Below, piece by piece: positions 23,508 through 31,437 of a stretch of DNA of 36,489 bases (position 1 is its first letter; every line of letters begins with the position of its first letter). The stretch comes from Candidatus Saccharimonadota bacterium (lineage in GTDB: Bacteria > Patescibacteriota > Saccharimonadia > Saccharimonadales > UBA4665). Under the pieces are notes generated by a model. That model made no database searches. It was not told the DNA's origin and saw only the letters and a list, made by a program, of their open reading frames with translations. The translations under genes and the position numbers were made by a program. The stretch covers positions 1-36,489 of the forward strand of contig JACMPL010000014.1 in assembly GCA_014377525.1 (NCBI GenBank). The letters are read 5' to 3'.

Positions 23508-24941
23508 TCAAAGCTTTTGGTAATACACCGCACGCCATGTGAGATTGATAGGGATTTGACTAACTGGAAAATTTGGATCAATTCTCAGATCAAATGGTGA
23601 GCCAGGGTTTGTTGCAATGTAAATATTTTTTCCACCGACGCCGCCAATGGCGGGACTAGTCGAAAACTTAGTTTTATCTAAACATACTCCATTATTCGCT
23701 AATATATACAGCGCGGGTGCAGATGTAGTGCCACTATTCCCCAGATAGGCTGCGCCTCCATATGGGCAAATACTTGTATTTGACGACGGGTCAGTGCCGT
23801 ATACAATCAACGCTATCGGGCCACTGCCAACCATTGTCTGTACAGACGCAAAATTAACATCGCCTTCCACGAAAACATATTTAATTGTATTGGTGGGATT
23901 AAAAAATGTTGGGCTACAAGCTGAAGTTACGCATAGATTGGCGCGGAGATGAACGTTATCGGTAATGTTGTATTGGCCAGAGCCCAGACTCAAATCTCCG
24001 TTTGTACCACAGCTGACACTCACGGTGCTACTACTGTCCGGATAATGGGTTTGCTTACTACCGAGCGAGCTCGGTATATTGTGGGTTAAGCCAGTACCTG
24101 TCCAATCAGCGCACCCAGATTGAGAGTTTTGGTAGGTGTTGTCCATAAATTGAGCCCATGGAACATAAACTGATTGCACTGTAGCGATAGTCCCTTGGTT
24201 TGCCATGACATTAAAGTCGTTATTGCTGTTATTCCCTGGCGGTGTGATGCAGTTATTATACGCCGTTGTAACGTTAGTTTTAGTCTGTCCGATTGTTACA
24301 AAAGCACTTGGTTTTACGAGATTACCGGCGCCTCCAATTGAACAATTTCCGGCACTAGTATTTTTCCCAGCGACTGTAATATTTTCGGCTACCAAGTTAG
24401 TCGTGTTTTTAGACATTGTAATGAAGCCATTGACGAATACATCCTTAGCATAGACGTTTTTGACGCCACTACTTATCGCAAATATATTACGACTAACAAT
24501 AGATGACGCTGATGATGTCGAACTTTGTTGGGTAGTCACACGAATAGTTTGCCGATATTTAGCAGTAGTAGCTGTTGCAGGACTGTAGACCAGACCAGTT
24601 GCCGTTAAGATTCGCTCGGTAATAATGCGACCGGGAGTGACTGCAACCGTGAAAGTAGCTCTGTATGACGGAATGTTTTGGATTACCACTTCACTTGTTG
24701 TGCCCGTGTACGAGCTCATGCCGCTATTTAGCGTAGCAACTGCCGAGTCTGCACCTGCTTCAGCAGCATATTGAGCCTCTAACTGCCCAATCCGGCCTTT
24801 TGCTCGTGATAAATTAGCATTAGCCAAACTAAAAATAGCCAAAATAATAACAGTCAAAAAGATTGTTATCCCCAATATTGCCACTAATATGATGCCCTGC
24901 TCGGCACTATGTTGTTTTTTAAATTGCTTATTGGTAATCAT
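23508..24941 (-). CDS. PilX/GspK-like minor pilin with large C-terminal domain
   Basis: The 477-residue protein has a prepilin-type N-terminus: a positive leader, cleavage expected after Gly16 (EQG, then IILVAILG), and a hydrophobic helix up to about 43, followed by AQYAAEAGADSAVATLNSG, typical of PilX. Glu at mature position 5 is missing (Ala21), as in GspK/PilX-type tip subunits. The external part (about 60-477) is large, Ser/Thr/Asn-rich and beta-strand-like, with several Cys. It is the last gene of a three-gene minor pilin operon, 13 bases after the PilW-like gene. Such subunits prime type IV pilus assembly. Confidence 0.8.
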   Translation of the reverse strand: MITNKQFKKQHSAEQGIILVAILGITIFLTVIILAIFSLANANLSRAKGRIGQLEAQYAAEAGADSAVATLNSGMSSYTGTTSEVVIQNIPSYRATFTVAVTPGRIITERILTATGLVYSPATATTAKYRQTIRVTTQQSSTSSASSIVSRNIFAISSGVKNVYAKDVFVNGFITMSKNTTNLVAENITVAGKNTSAGNCSIGGAGNLVKPSAFVTIGQTKTNVTTAYNNCITPPGNNSNNDFNVMANQGTIATVQSVYVPWAQFMDNTYQNSQSGCADWTGTGLTHNIPSSLGSKQTHYPDSSSTVSVSCGTNGDLSLGSGQYNITDNVHLRANLCVTSACSPTFFNPTNTIKYVFVEGDVNFASVQTMVGSGPIALIVYGTDPSSNTSICPYGGAAYLGNSGTTSAPALYILANNGVCLDKTKFSTSPAIGGVGGKNIYIATNPGSPFDLRIDPNFPVSQIPINLTWRAVYYQKL

Positions 24942-24954
24942 ACGATACTATCCT

Positions 24955-25758
24955 CTAATTTCTCAGCGCAACTCTTATGATTGTACTGTTGGTCGCAGCT
25001 TTAGCGTTATGCATAAAACTACTCTGTGCTATATTCAACGTAAACTCGACAATTTTTACAGATGGGAAATTAGGTCCAATGAACTGACCTGTGTTGGTGT
25101 CGATGATTGATGTGTAGTCAATATTGTTACCAGAACGCGAAAAGTAACGCATACTCACACTAGTCACACTTTCAGCGACGACCGTGTCTGCCGGACACGT
25201 CGATGAAGCTATGGCAGCCGGGCATGTCGTCAGAGCCCGATTACCTACGGCATAAGTATTCGCAAGTGTCCGTGCTAATAATTGATTTGTCGATCCATCC
25301 AAATAAAGCATTATATTATCCTCGTAAGGTATCGCGCCGTTCATAATAATATGCTTTGATGTATCGACACTTGCGCGGTTGTAGTAAAGAACTGGCGTAA
25401 TTGTACCGGAGGCACCTTTATGAATCAGTCCTGGAACGGCGTTTAGAACTAGCCAATAGGTACCCGACGAATTTAACGGATCGGCATTACCAGTATTGGT
25501 ATCAGGTATGTTGTTTTGGTTGATTAGACCAGTGGCCTGATCAATTGCAGAATTAAGATAATCACTCGCATTGAGACGAGATACGAGACTAGCCTGATGA
25601 TTACTTGAAGAGACCGTGTTTCCCCAATAATCAAGCGCAAAGGCACCAACTATAGTAATTAGGAACCCGGATATCGAGATAACTACCACCAACTCTATGA
25701 TTGTTAGACCTGTTACGCTACGTTTCAAAGTATCAAGTTTAGTCGTGCGATAGTTCAT
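24955..25758 (-). CDS. PilW-like minor type IV pilin
   Basis: The 267-residue protein has a prepilin peptidase site Gly16 | LTIIELVVVI with Glu at mature position 5, and a single hydrophobic helix (17-40). The external domain (41-267) has a long first helix (HQASLVSRLNASDYLNSAI) and beta strands, with two Cys near 178 and 187 that could form a disulfide loop. It lies five bases after the first pilin gene and 13 before the PilX-like gene. The role is in pilus tip or initiation complex. The main pilin and assembly ATPases are not in this window. Confidence 0.85.
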   Translation of the reverse strand: MNYRTTKLDTLKRSVTGLTIIELVVVISISGFLITIVGAFALDYWGNTVSSSNHQASLVSRLNASDYLNSAIDQATGLINQNNIPDTNTGNADPLNSSGTYWLVLNAVPGLIHKGASGTITPVLYYNRASVDTSKHIIMNGAIPYEDNIMLYLDGSTNQLLARTLANTYAVGNRALTTCPAAIASSTCPADTVVAESVTSVSMRYFSRSGNNIDYTSIIDTNTGQFIGPNFPSVKIVEFTLNIAQSSFMHNAKAATNSTIIRVALRN

Positions 25759-25763
25759 AGAGG

Positions 25764-26243
25764 CTACTCCTGTCCAATTCCATTACGGCTAATCATGAGC
25801 CGTAATTGTACTGGTGGTAAGCTAGCATTAGGAGCCGGCCAACCAACGGAAACATTAATAACTTTGGAGTCGGGAATCGTCGAAAGCGGATCGCTGGCTG
25901 GTAGGTTTGAGGTGTCGGTCAGCGTCAGCACGGGAGAATAGGTAACGGTAGCCGAGCTTCCGTCTTCAACCGCAAATGTGTTATTTGGAATACAATTGTT
26001 TGAACTGCCTAACAAAGTAAATTCTATGCCGCGATCGAGCTCAGGACATGAGCTGAGTACGGCATACATCTCATTCAGCTGACGTGTAACTGTGTAGGTA
26101 TGCTGCGCAGAATTGTACGCACTTGACATACCAGCTACTAAGAATGGAAATATTATTATCGCAACTAACAACTCCACAATGGTGAAGCCACCCTCACTTG
26201 CCTGTCTGAGTATAAAACGATGATTTTTAATCTTAAGCGACAT
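25764..26243 (-). CDS. PilV-like minor type IV pilin
   Basis: The 159-residue protein has a prepilin site Gly19 | FTIVELLVAIIIF with Glu at mature position 5, and one hydrophobic helix. The external part is short, with two Cys (about 67 and 84) likely forming a disulfide, and ends with a beta-rich VNVSVGWPAPNASLPPVQLRL segment typical of PilV-type subunits. It is the first gene of the operon. A TGC-TACAAT extended -10 box ends ten bases before the ATG. Type IV pili in Saccharibacteria are reported to function in twitching and host contact. Confidence 0.85.
   Translation of the reverse strand: MSLKIKNHRFILRQASEGGFTIVELLVAIIIFPFLVAGMSSAYNSAQHTYTVTRQLNEMYAVLSSCPELDRGIEFTLLGSSNNCIPNNTFAVEDGSSATVTYSPVLTLTDTSNLPASDPLSTIPDSKVINVSVGWPAPNASLPPVQLRLMISRNGIGQE
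26054..26062 (-). other. no separate feature: interior of the PilV-like gene
   Basis: Placeholder within the PilV-like coding sequence; nothing beyond coding sequence is seen at this spot. The operon promoter is listed separately at 26254-26262. Confidence 0.05.
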
Positions 26244-26253
26244 GCTTACGCTA

Positions 26254-26262
26254 ATTGTAGCA
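26254..26262 (-). promoter_or_regulatory. extended -10 promoter of the minor pilin operon
   Basis: TGC-TACAAT on the minus strand, ten bases before the ATG at 26243. It predicts a leader of only a few bases and no Shine-Dalgarno-dependent initiation for the first pilin. Confidence 0.5.
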
Positions 26263-26628
26263 GATGTAAAGTAGCTACGTACGTTACATTAATTGACGTC
26301 GATGTACAATCTCTCCCCTAACACAATACATCCGCTGTTATGGTCTCTTGTGTTAGGCGCAGAGTTGCTTTCAGAATTGGCTACACTTACGGCATATAAA
26401 ACTAGCTGGGGGCGTTGGCCTTACTTAATTTAGAAGTTTCACTACGCTCGGTGGCAGCACGACTAACCGCACACTTGAGGCTGAGATTGATAGCAAATAT
26501 AAAGACGAGACTGACAGCTTGGGCTGCTAGTCTCGACCCCGCCTTAGGTTGAGAACGAACGTCCGAGACAGTGGTAACTTGACTAAACTGAGCCCAAGAA
26601 TAGATACAACAACGAAGCTCAGTACAGT
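26263..26628. other. non-coding stretch with several stable hairpins, candidate structured RNA
   Basis: No gene is seen. Three inverted repeats stand out. The first is CCTAACACAA (26317-26326) with TTGTGTTAGG (26348-26357), flanked by CTCT/AGAG. The second is CGAGACT (26506-26512) with AGTCTCG (26529-26535), with CAGC/GCTG stacked inside on a TTGG loop. The third is ACTAAACTGAGC (26582-26593) with its bulged complement at 26617-26633, which runs into the stop of the Lys-rich gene. The last may simply terminate that gene; the other two suggest an RNA. No hallmark of RNase P RNA, tmRNA or SRP RNA was found. Confidence 0.4.
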
Positions 26629-26778
26629 TTAGTTTATCGGAGGTGATTTGAGCTTAGCCAACTTTCCCGCTATTAAACTAGGCTTATACTTTTTGGTAGA
26701 TCGCGCTTTCGTAAAATCGGCACGCTTCTGGGTCACCTTTTGGCGCTTAGCAATTTCTTTTTTAGTCATTTTTTTCAT
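26629..26778 (-). CDS. 49-residue Lys-rich protein
   Basis: A short basic protein, starting MKKMTKKEIAKRQKVTQKRA and continuing with ARSTKKYKPSLIAGKLAKLK. About a third of its residues are Lys or Arg. It looks like a ribosome- or nucleic-acid-associated microprotein; no family is recognised. No clear Shine-Dalgarno site precedes the ATG. It is the third of three consecutive Lys-rich small genes on the minus strand, 43 bases after the 94-residue gene. A bulged hairpin spans its stop codon. Confidence 0.5.
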   Translation of the reverse strand: MKKMTKKEIAKRQKVTQKRADFTKARSTKKYKPSLIAGKLAKLKSPPIN

Positions 26779-26821
26779 ACTACGCCCATTGTAGCGTAAC
26801 TAAAGTCTGACATGCGCACAA

Positions 26822-27106
26822 TTACCCTCTAGTGAACGTAGGACTAGTGACATGAATAGATTTAATTTTTGTCATCATTCGCAGATTCGCGATGTACATC
26901 GTTGAATCGAGCTTAGGGTGAACCTCTAGATACTTCATGTGTTTATCAACGTATGGAATTAGGCTATCAGGATACTGTTCGATGTTTGAAGTGTAGCTCG
27001 ATTCGGTATTGTAGAGTGGGCTGTCGGCCATCATCTGAAGCGTAGCGTGGATTTCTTTGCCTAGCTCTGACTCCGTAAAACCGGCACGCTTTTTAAGAGT
27101 TGCCAT
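26822..27106 (-). CDS. 94-residue small protein, unknown function
   Basis: Unrecognised. The N-terminus is basic (MATLKKRAGF), followed by helical, Met-rich segments (HATLQMMADSPLY and MYIANLRMMTKIKSI). No signal or membrane helix. The Shine-Dalgarno AAGGAG (27112-27117) is five bases before the ATG and is formed by the last two codons of the 18-codon frame upstream, so translation is probably coupled to it. This makes it a credible gene. Confidence 0.65.
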   Translation of the reverse strand: MATLKKRAGFTESELGKEIHATLQMMADSPLYNTESSYTSNIEQYPDSLIPYVDKHMKYLEVHPKLDSTMYIANLRMMTKIKSIHVTSPTFTRG

Positions 27107-27108
27107 GA

Positions 27109-27165
27109 TTACTCCTTAGCTTTCTTAGGCTTTTTGACTTCTTTGCGTCCTTTGTCTCTTGGCAT
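27109..27165 (-). CDS. 18-residue Lys-rich leader-like peptide
   Basis: The frame encodes MPRDKGRKEVKKPKKAKE. Its last codons AAG GAG plus stop TAA create the ribosome site of the 94-residue gene two bases downstream. Very short Lys-rich peptides of this style occur in many bacterial genomes, but I know of no function. It may act as a translational-coupling leader or be a functional microprotein. The transcript begins about 85 bases upstream (TATAAT at 27258-27263), and its leader can form an eight-pair stem (CTACAAAT with ATTTGTAG) before this start. Confidence 0.5.
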   Translation of the reverse strand: MPRDKGRKEVKKPKKAKE

Positions 27166-27257
27166 GTGATTCTTTCTATCTACAAATGATCGATGGTGTC
27201 GTAACGATTTGTAGCATTACTCCAAAGCAGTACGAGTTGAATGCTTACTTGTCGTCT

Positions 27258-27263
27258 ATTATA
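27258..27263 (-). promoter_or_regulatory. -10 box of the small Lys-rich gene cluster
   Basis: Perfect TATAAT on the minus strand, about 93 bases upstream of the 18-residue frame. The -35 region is not well matched. The long leader with a stem-loop (27178-27216) contrasts with the near-leaderless genes elsewhere and hints at post-transcriptional control. Confidence 0.45.
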
Positions 27264-27302
27264 CGCTTGCTCGAAGTTATGGCCTAATTTCACTTGCCAA
27301 AT

Positions 27303-27698
27303 TTAATGATTTATTAATGAATCATCGCTAGCTATATGCGACATGACTAGTTCAACTAATTGGTTCGGCGAAAGACTCGATTTTAGCACGATATCGTTCG
27401 CTCCGAGCTCCGTAACTTGGTCAACAGTATTCCCATCGAATAAATTGCTATACACGATAATCCTAGTGCTCGGGTGCCGACTTTTATCGAAATTCTTAAG
27501 AAATGTCATGCCGTCCATATTGGGCATTAGCAGGTCGAGTAGAATTACATCTGGCTCAAATGTTCGTAACTTGTTTAGCCCATCGACGCCGTCATGCGCC
27601 GTCTGTACAGTGAAATTATTTAGTGAGAGTACGGTGCTGTAGACGCTGCTGAGTAACGATTCATCCTCGACGATCAAAACCTTTTTTAGACTACTCAT
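27303..27698 (-). CDS. stand-alone response regulator receiver protein (CheY-like)
   Basis: The 131-residue protein is a single receiver domain: acidic pair ED (11-12), phospho-acceptor Asp55 in VILLDLLMPNMDG, a Ser in IVYSN (about 84) and the conserved Lys in IVLKSSLSP (about 106). All catalytic residues are present. There is no output domain, so it works by protein contact. No histidine kinase is encoded in the window. In pilus-bearing bacteria such proteins often control pilus motors; the pilin operon about 1 kb away fits, but this is inference. Confidence 0.9.
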   Translation of the reverse strand: MSSLKKVLIVEDESLLSSVYSTVLSLNNFTVQTAHDGVDGLNKLRTFEPDVILLDLLMPNMDGMTFLKNFDKSRHPSTRIIVYSNLFDGNTVDQVTELGANDIVLKSSLSPNQLVELVMSHIASDDSLINH

Positions 27699-27831
27699 AG
27701 CGGTAACACCACCGAAAATATTGATTCTTCATATGGTATAGATTTTACACTAATCATAAATACATTTTAAAATAAGAATACGATTTACAAAGCTAGATTT
27801 ATCTCATTACAATTATAGTTGGTACATAATT

Positions 27832-28287
27832 TTATTTGCCGCTAGGTAAGTACTGGCTCGGTTTGATGCTCGTCGTGTCAGCTGGACCGTTTCTCGAAGT
27901 TTTGTTTCGAGACTGCAACACGTAGAATACGCCTCCAGCGATTGCTAGAGTAGCAATAATAGCGATGACAATTATAATCCGCTTATTGTTAGATTTGCTT
28001 GAGCTACGTACAGTAGTTAGTTTCTGCTCGGAACTTTTGCTTACCGGAGCTGCTGTAGCTTGAGCAATCTTTTCATCGGTCGTCATGGGAATACTTGGCA
28101 GTATAATTGCTGGTTCCGGTGTTGCGACCGGTGGTTTTGGCGATACGAACAATGGCATCGGTAGTGGCTGTGGCGTCGTGTCACGGGGGGGCGTGCTGTT
28201 TGGGTAAATCGTCGTTTGAGGGTTAAGCGGTTGCGGCGCTGGCGGCTGTGGAAGATTATTTTGCGGTGCTTGATTGTTGTTTGGCAT
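27832..28287 (-). CDS. Pro-rich single-pass membrane protein, unknown function
   Basis: Unrecognised. The 151-residue protein has a Pro/Gln-rich N-terminal half with repeated PQP-type runs (1-65), a Lys/Ser-rich linker, one membrane helix (about 104-126) and a short tail ending KPSQYLPSGK. The layout resembles the N-terminal part of the 364-residue protein at 15767-16861 (Pro-rich, helix), but without its external domains. AAGGAA lies 13 bases before the ATG, which is rather far. Confidence 0.6.
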   Translation of the reverse strand: MPNNNQAPQNNLPQPPAPQPLNPQTTIYPNSTPPRDTTPQPLPMPLFVSPKPPVATPEPAIILPSIPMTTDEKIAQATAAPVSKSSEQKLTTVRSSSKSNNKRIIIVIAIIATLAIAGGVFYVLQSRNKTSRNGPADTTSIKPSQYLPSGK

Positions 28288-28388
28288 GATGGTTGCGATT
28301 CCTTCTTCTCTCCTACTCTACTAGATTCTTACTCGCATTATATAATAAATTGTTTTATTTAGCAACAGTATGATTTTACCTATTAAAT

Positions 28389-31163
28389 CTAAGCGCAAAT
28401 CGGGTCTTGAGAAGCAACAACATTCTTAAGCTGACCAAGCGTATATTTCCGGCCATGCTTATCGTACTTACCGTACATAAAGAAGATTTCTCGGCCATCA
28501 GGTAGATAGACATGGTCTTCGTCAATTGCAGCATATTGTTCGGCGTTGTTTTTGACGCCGACCATCGGATCACCTTTTCGGTAGCTCAGTTTCATTGCGA
28601 CACCATCGTACTCGACGTGTTTTGGAGCATTTTTGATGATACTATCCTGCCGTTCCTTAGAAACATACTTTTCGAGGCGAATATCTTGCTCTAGCATAAT
28701 CAATCGCAGATTATTATCAATAATATCTGGACTAGTAACATCAGCTGGTGCAGCCTGCTCTAGCAATCCATGCAATTTGTCTTGCGTAATTTGCTCCACG
28801 GGATAATGCGACATATGGCCGAAGTTTTGAAGTTGATCCTTGATTTCACGTAGGCGGCGTTGCTGATTTCCGGGATTTTTGAGTGCGTGGTCTATAACTT
28901 CTTGGCGAAGCCGTGGTGACGGCTCAGCTTCGACTTCGCGTACGACGCCGAGATCAACTCCGAACAGTTTCTGGCGTTGGATATCGACAAACTTACCACC
29001 ACGCATCGTATAATCTTTGGACTCCCATTCGGTTAAATGAACAGCTACACGGCCCATCGCAGCCAAAGTTGTAGCAGTTCCATCCTCGATAGTATGACGC
29101 TCACCGCGCAACCCGCCGCGGAAGAATTCAACGCGGTATGGGCGTCCAACAATAGCCGATGGCTGTTCTCGAACCGAACTTCGGTTGCTAATTTCGCGTT
29201 CCGGACTATCCGGTTTACCGACTTGCGTGTAAGTACCATTTTCGTTGCGTAAAAAAACGTTGTTTACCATGCCGGCGTAAATACAAAGCTTGAGCTGCTC
29301 ACGTTCTTCCGGTGTCGGGGGCACAATGTGGCCACCAGTTGCCCCAGCCGTCCGGGCGATTTTACGATACTGCTCGCGGGCACGATCAACGTTCTGCAAA
29401 TCGAGGTCATAATCACGGAGTTGCCTATCATCCATCCCTTGTGTCGCAATAAAGATATCGAGCTGGGTTAATATATCCGACGCTGTTTCTTCGCTTAAGG
29501 ACTGCCAGCGTTTAGCGACATCGTGCGCAAAGTACGGTAAGCCGCCGACTTCTTGGGCAGCACTTGCCGCCGCCATGTAGTCCCGAACTTGCTGCGGGTA
29601 ACGGCCAACTTCAACCATCATCTTGGCAGACGATACACGAACAGGAAACTCGTTCATCTTTCGACCGGTATCAAGAATCTTGTTCGAATCGTCGAGTGCT
29701 TCTAATACCCGCAAGACTTCTTGGGCGCGTTCAATATGCACTGAGTCGACTGGATGCAGAAGTTTAAAATTCGCGATATTTAAATCGTGGCCAGCAATCC
29801 GTAGCACGGAACGCGTAATGTCAGTTCGTAGTATTTCTGCCACTGGGAACTTGTCACGGGTTTCGTACGATACAAACGCCGCCTTGCTACTCGGTCTGGT
29901 AAGAACATATAGGCCATCGCAGACTCGCCCAACCCGGCCAGCTCGCTGGTCGCAATCGGCTTGCGATACGTCCGCCAACATCAGGCACGGTACACCCTCG
30001 TTATCGATTTTCATAAGCCGGTGTTGACCCGAATCGATCACTACCTTATTGTGAGGAATCGTTAAACTTGTTTGCCCCATATTAGTAGAAACGATGATGT
30101 TAACGCCCGAATACTTCTGCATGGCGGCTTGCTGCTCGGCTGGAGACAGCTTGGCATGCAGCGGGAATATTTTGGCAGTCTCGGCAATTTCTGGTGGTAA
30201 TTTCTTGCGGATTTCGTCGATGGCATCATCAATTTCTCGTTTACCAGCCACAAACACCTGAATTGCATTTGATAGGCTTGGATCGACTTGTTGCTCAGCA
30301 TGAATTAACTCGGCAGCTTTAATAGTTTCGGTAACAATATCAGAATCTGGCCGCTCTATCTTGTCGACGCGGAAAGTACGACCGGGCACCTCGATGATAG
30401 GTGGCCGCCTATCGACAACATCACCCAAGTAATCGGCAATCTCTTCGGCATTAACAGTAGCACTCATTAATACTATTCGAAGATCGGGGTTACGGGCAGC
30501 CGCCTCCCGGGCAGTTGCAATCAGCATTTCAACATTCATATTTTGTTCGTGTACCTCGTCGATAATGAGTACGTCACCCTTACCGAGCGCCCCTTGATGC
30601 GTATCACGGGCGAAGCTCAGGCCGTCGGTAACAACCTCAATAGCAGTACCATCTGGACCATCGCGCTCGCCAGCCGTGCGGTAACTAACCATTGTTTCGG
30701 CCTTGGCCAAGCCTAGTTTGATGCTCATTTCGTGCCTGATACGCTCAAAGATGTTACGTGCGGCAGCTCGGCGTGGTTGTGTCAGGATTATGCGCTTGTA
30801 GCCTTCGTTGAGCAGTATTTGTGGTATTTGCGTGCTCTTGCCTGCACCGGTTTCGGCGACAATGATCGTAAACATGTTTTCGTTAACGGCAGCGGCAATT
30901 TCGTGGCGCTTATCCCAGACTGGCAACGATTCGTTACCAAGCTCCACGATCTCGGGTTTAGCGTTAAGATATTCCCAGTCAGTGTCAGTTGGAGCCGAAG
31001 TATGCAACTCTACAAAACCATTAAGAGCTCCTGGTAATGGGGCGCGGTTAGTCTCGTCTTCTGAGTAGTGGAATTCTATAAGTTGACTAATAGAAGTGGG
31101 CGATAAGTTGCGGAGTTCGGTGAAGTTATATTTACCAAGATCAGCTTCACCGCGATCGCGCAT
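28389..31163 (-). CDS. HrpA-like DEAH-type RNA helicase
   Basis: The 924-residue protein is an SF2 helicase. Walker A AETGAGKST (103-111), motif II DEVH (202-205, instead of DEAH), motif III SAT (234-236), motif V STNMGQTSLTIP (359-370) and motif VI QRAGRVGR (406-413) are all visible. After the helicase core come the winged-helix/ratchet region and an OB-like C-terminal part. It is shorter than E. coli HrpA (about 1300). HrpA acts on RNA and helps rescue stalled or collided ribosomes in E. coli. It is a single gene with unrelated neighbours. GGGGAA precedes the ATG. Confidence 0.9.
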   Translation of the reverse strand: MRDRGEADLGKYNFTELRNLSPTSISQLIEFHYSEDETNRAPLPGALNGFVELHTSAPTDTDWEYLNAKPEIVELGNESLPVWDKRHEIAAAVNENMFTIIVAETGAGKSTQIPQILLNEGYKRIILTQPRRAAARNIFERIRHEMSIKLGLAKAETMVSYRTAGERDGPDGTAIEVVTDGLSFARDTHQGALGKGDVLIIDEVHEQNMNVEMLIATAREAAARNPDLRIVLMSATVNAEEIADYLGDVVDRRPPIIEVPGRTFRVDKIERPDSDIVTETIKAAELIHAEQQVDPSLSNAIQVFVAGKREIDDAIDEIRKKLPPEIAETAKIFPLHAKLSPAEQQAAMQKYSGVNIIVSTNMGQTSLTIPHNKVVIDSGQHRLMKIDNEGVPCLMLADVSQADCDQRAGRVGRVCDGLYVLTRPSSKAAFVSYETRDKFPVAEILRTDITRSVLRIAGHDLNIANFKLLHPVDSVHIERAQEVLRVLEALDDSNKILDTGRKMNEFPVRVSSAKMMVEVGRYPQQVRDYMAAASAAQEVGGLPYFAHDVAKRWQSLSEETASDILTQLDIFIATQGMDDRQLRDYDLDLQNVDRAREQYRKIARTAGATGGHIVPPTPEEREQLKLCIYAGMVNNVFLRNENGTYTQVGKPDSPEREISNRSSVREQPSAIVGRPYRVEFFRGGLRGERHTIEDGTATTLAAMGRVAVHLTEWESKDYTMRGGKFVDIQRQKLFGVDLGVVREVEAEPSPRLRQEVIDHALKNPGNQQRRLREIKDQLQNFGHMSHYPVEQITQDKLHGLLEQAAPADVTSPDIIDNNLRLIMLEQDIRLEKYVSKERQDSIIKNAPKHVEYDGVAMKLSYRKGDPMVGVKNNAEQYAAIDEDHVYLPDGREIFFMYGKYDKHGRKYTLGQLKNVVASQDPICA

Positions 31164-31437
31164 AAGTCTTCGTTCCCCGTTTTTACACTACTTAATTAAC
31201 CTCATCATAGCACTTAGTTTGGAGCGCGCAACCACATTATTGAGCGAATATTTTGCCACCCCTATTACGCTTATGTTTTAGGCCTAACGTAACGATCTAA
31301 TGTATATTTATTAGCATAGTTGGGCCGCCAATTAATCCTAATGAGCTATGTAATAACACTTTTAAAATTACTGCTACTTATGACCACGCCGAGTTAAATG
31401 GTATGCTATTGCTATATAAACACTAGCGGATCATATA

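Noticed and set aside
23320-23538. Minus-strand frame of 72 codons at the end of the PilX-like gene
   Set aside because: It starts inside the PilX-like gene in another frame, without signals, and runs across the probable terminator palindrome.
26054-26062. Entry at this position in the feature list
   Set aside because: It is only a coding-sequence position, recorded at minimal confidence. The operon promoter is at 26254-26262 and no regulatory site is claimed at 26054.
26263-26628. tmRNA, RNase P RNA or SRP RNA
   Set aside because: I looked for the hallmark segments of each on both strands and found none. A mature tRNA-like end with CCA is also missing.
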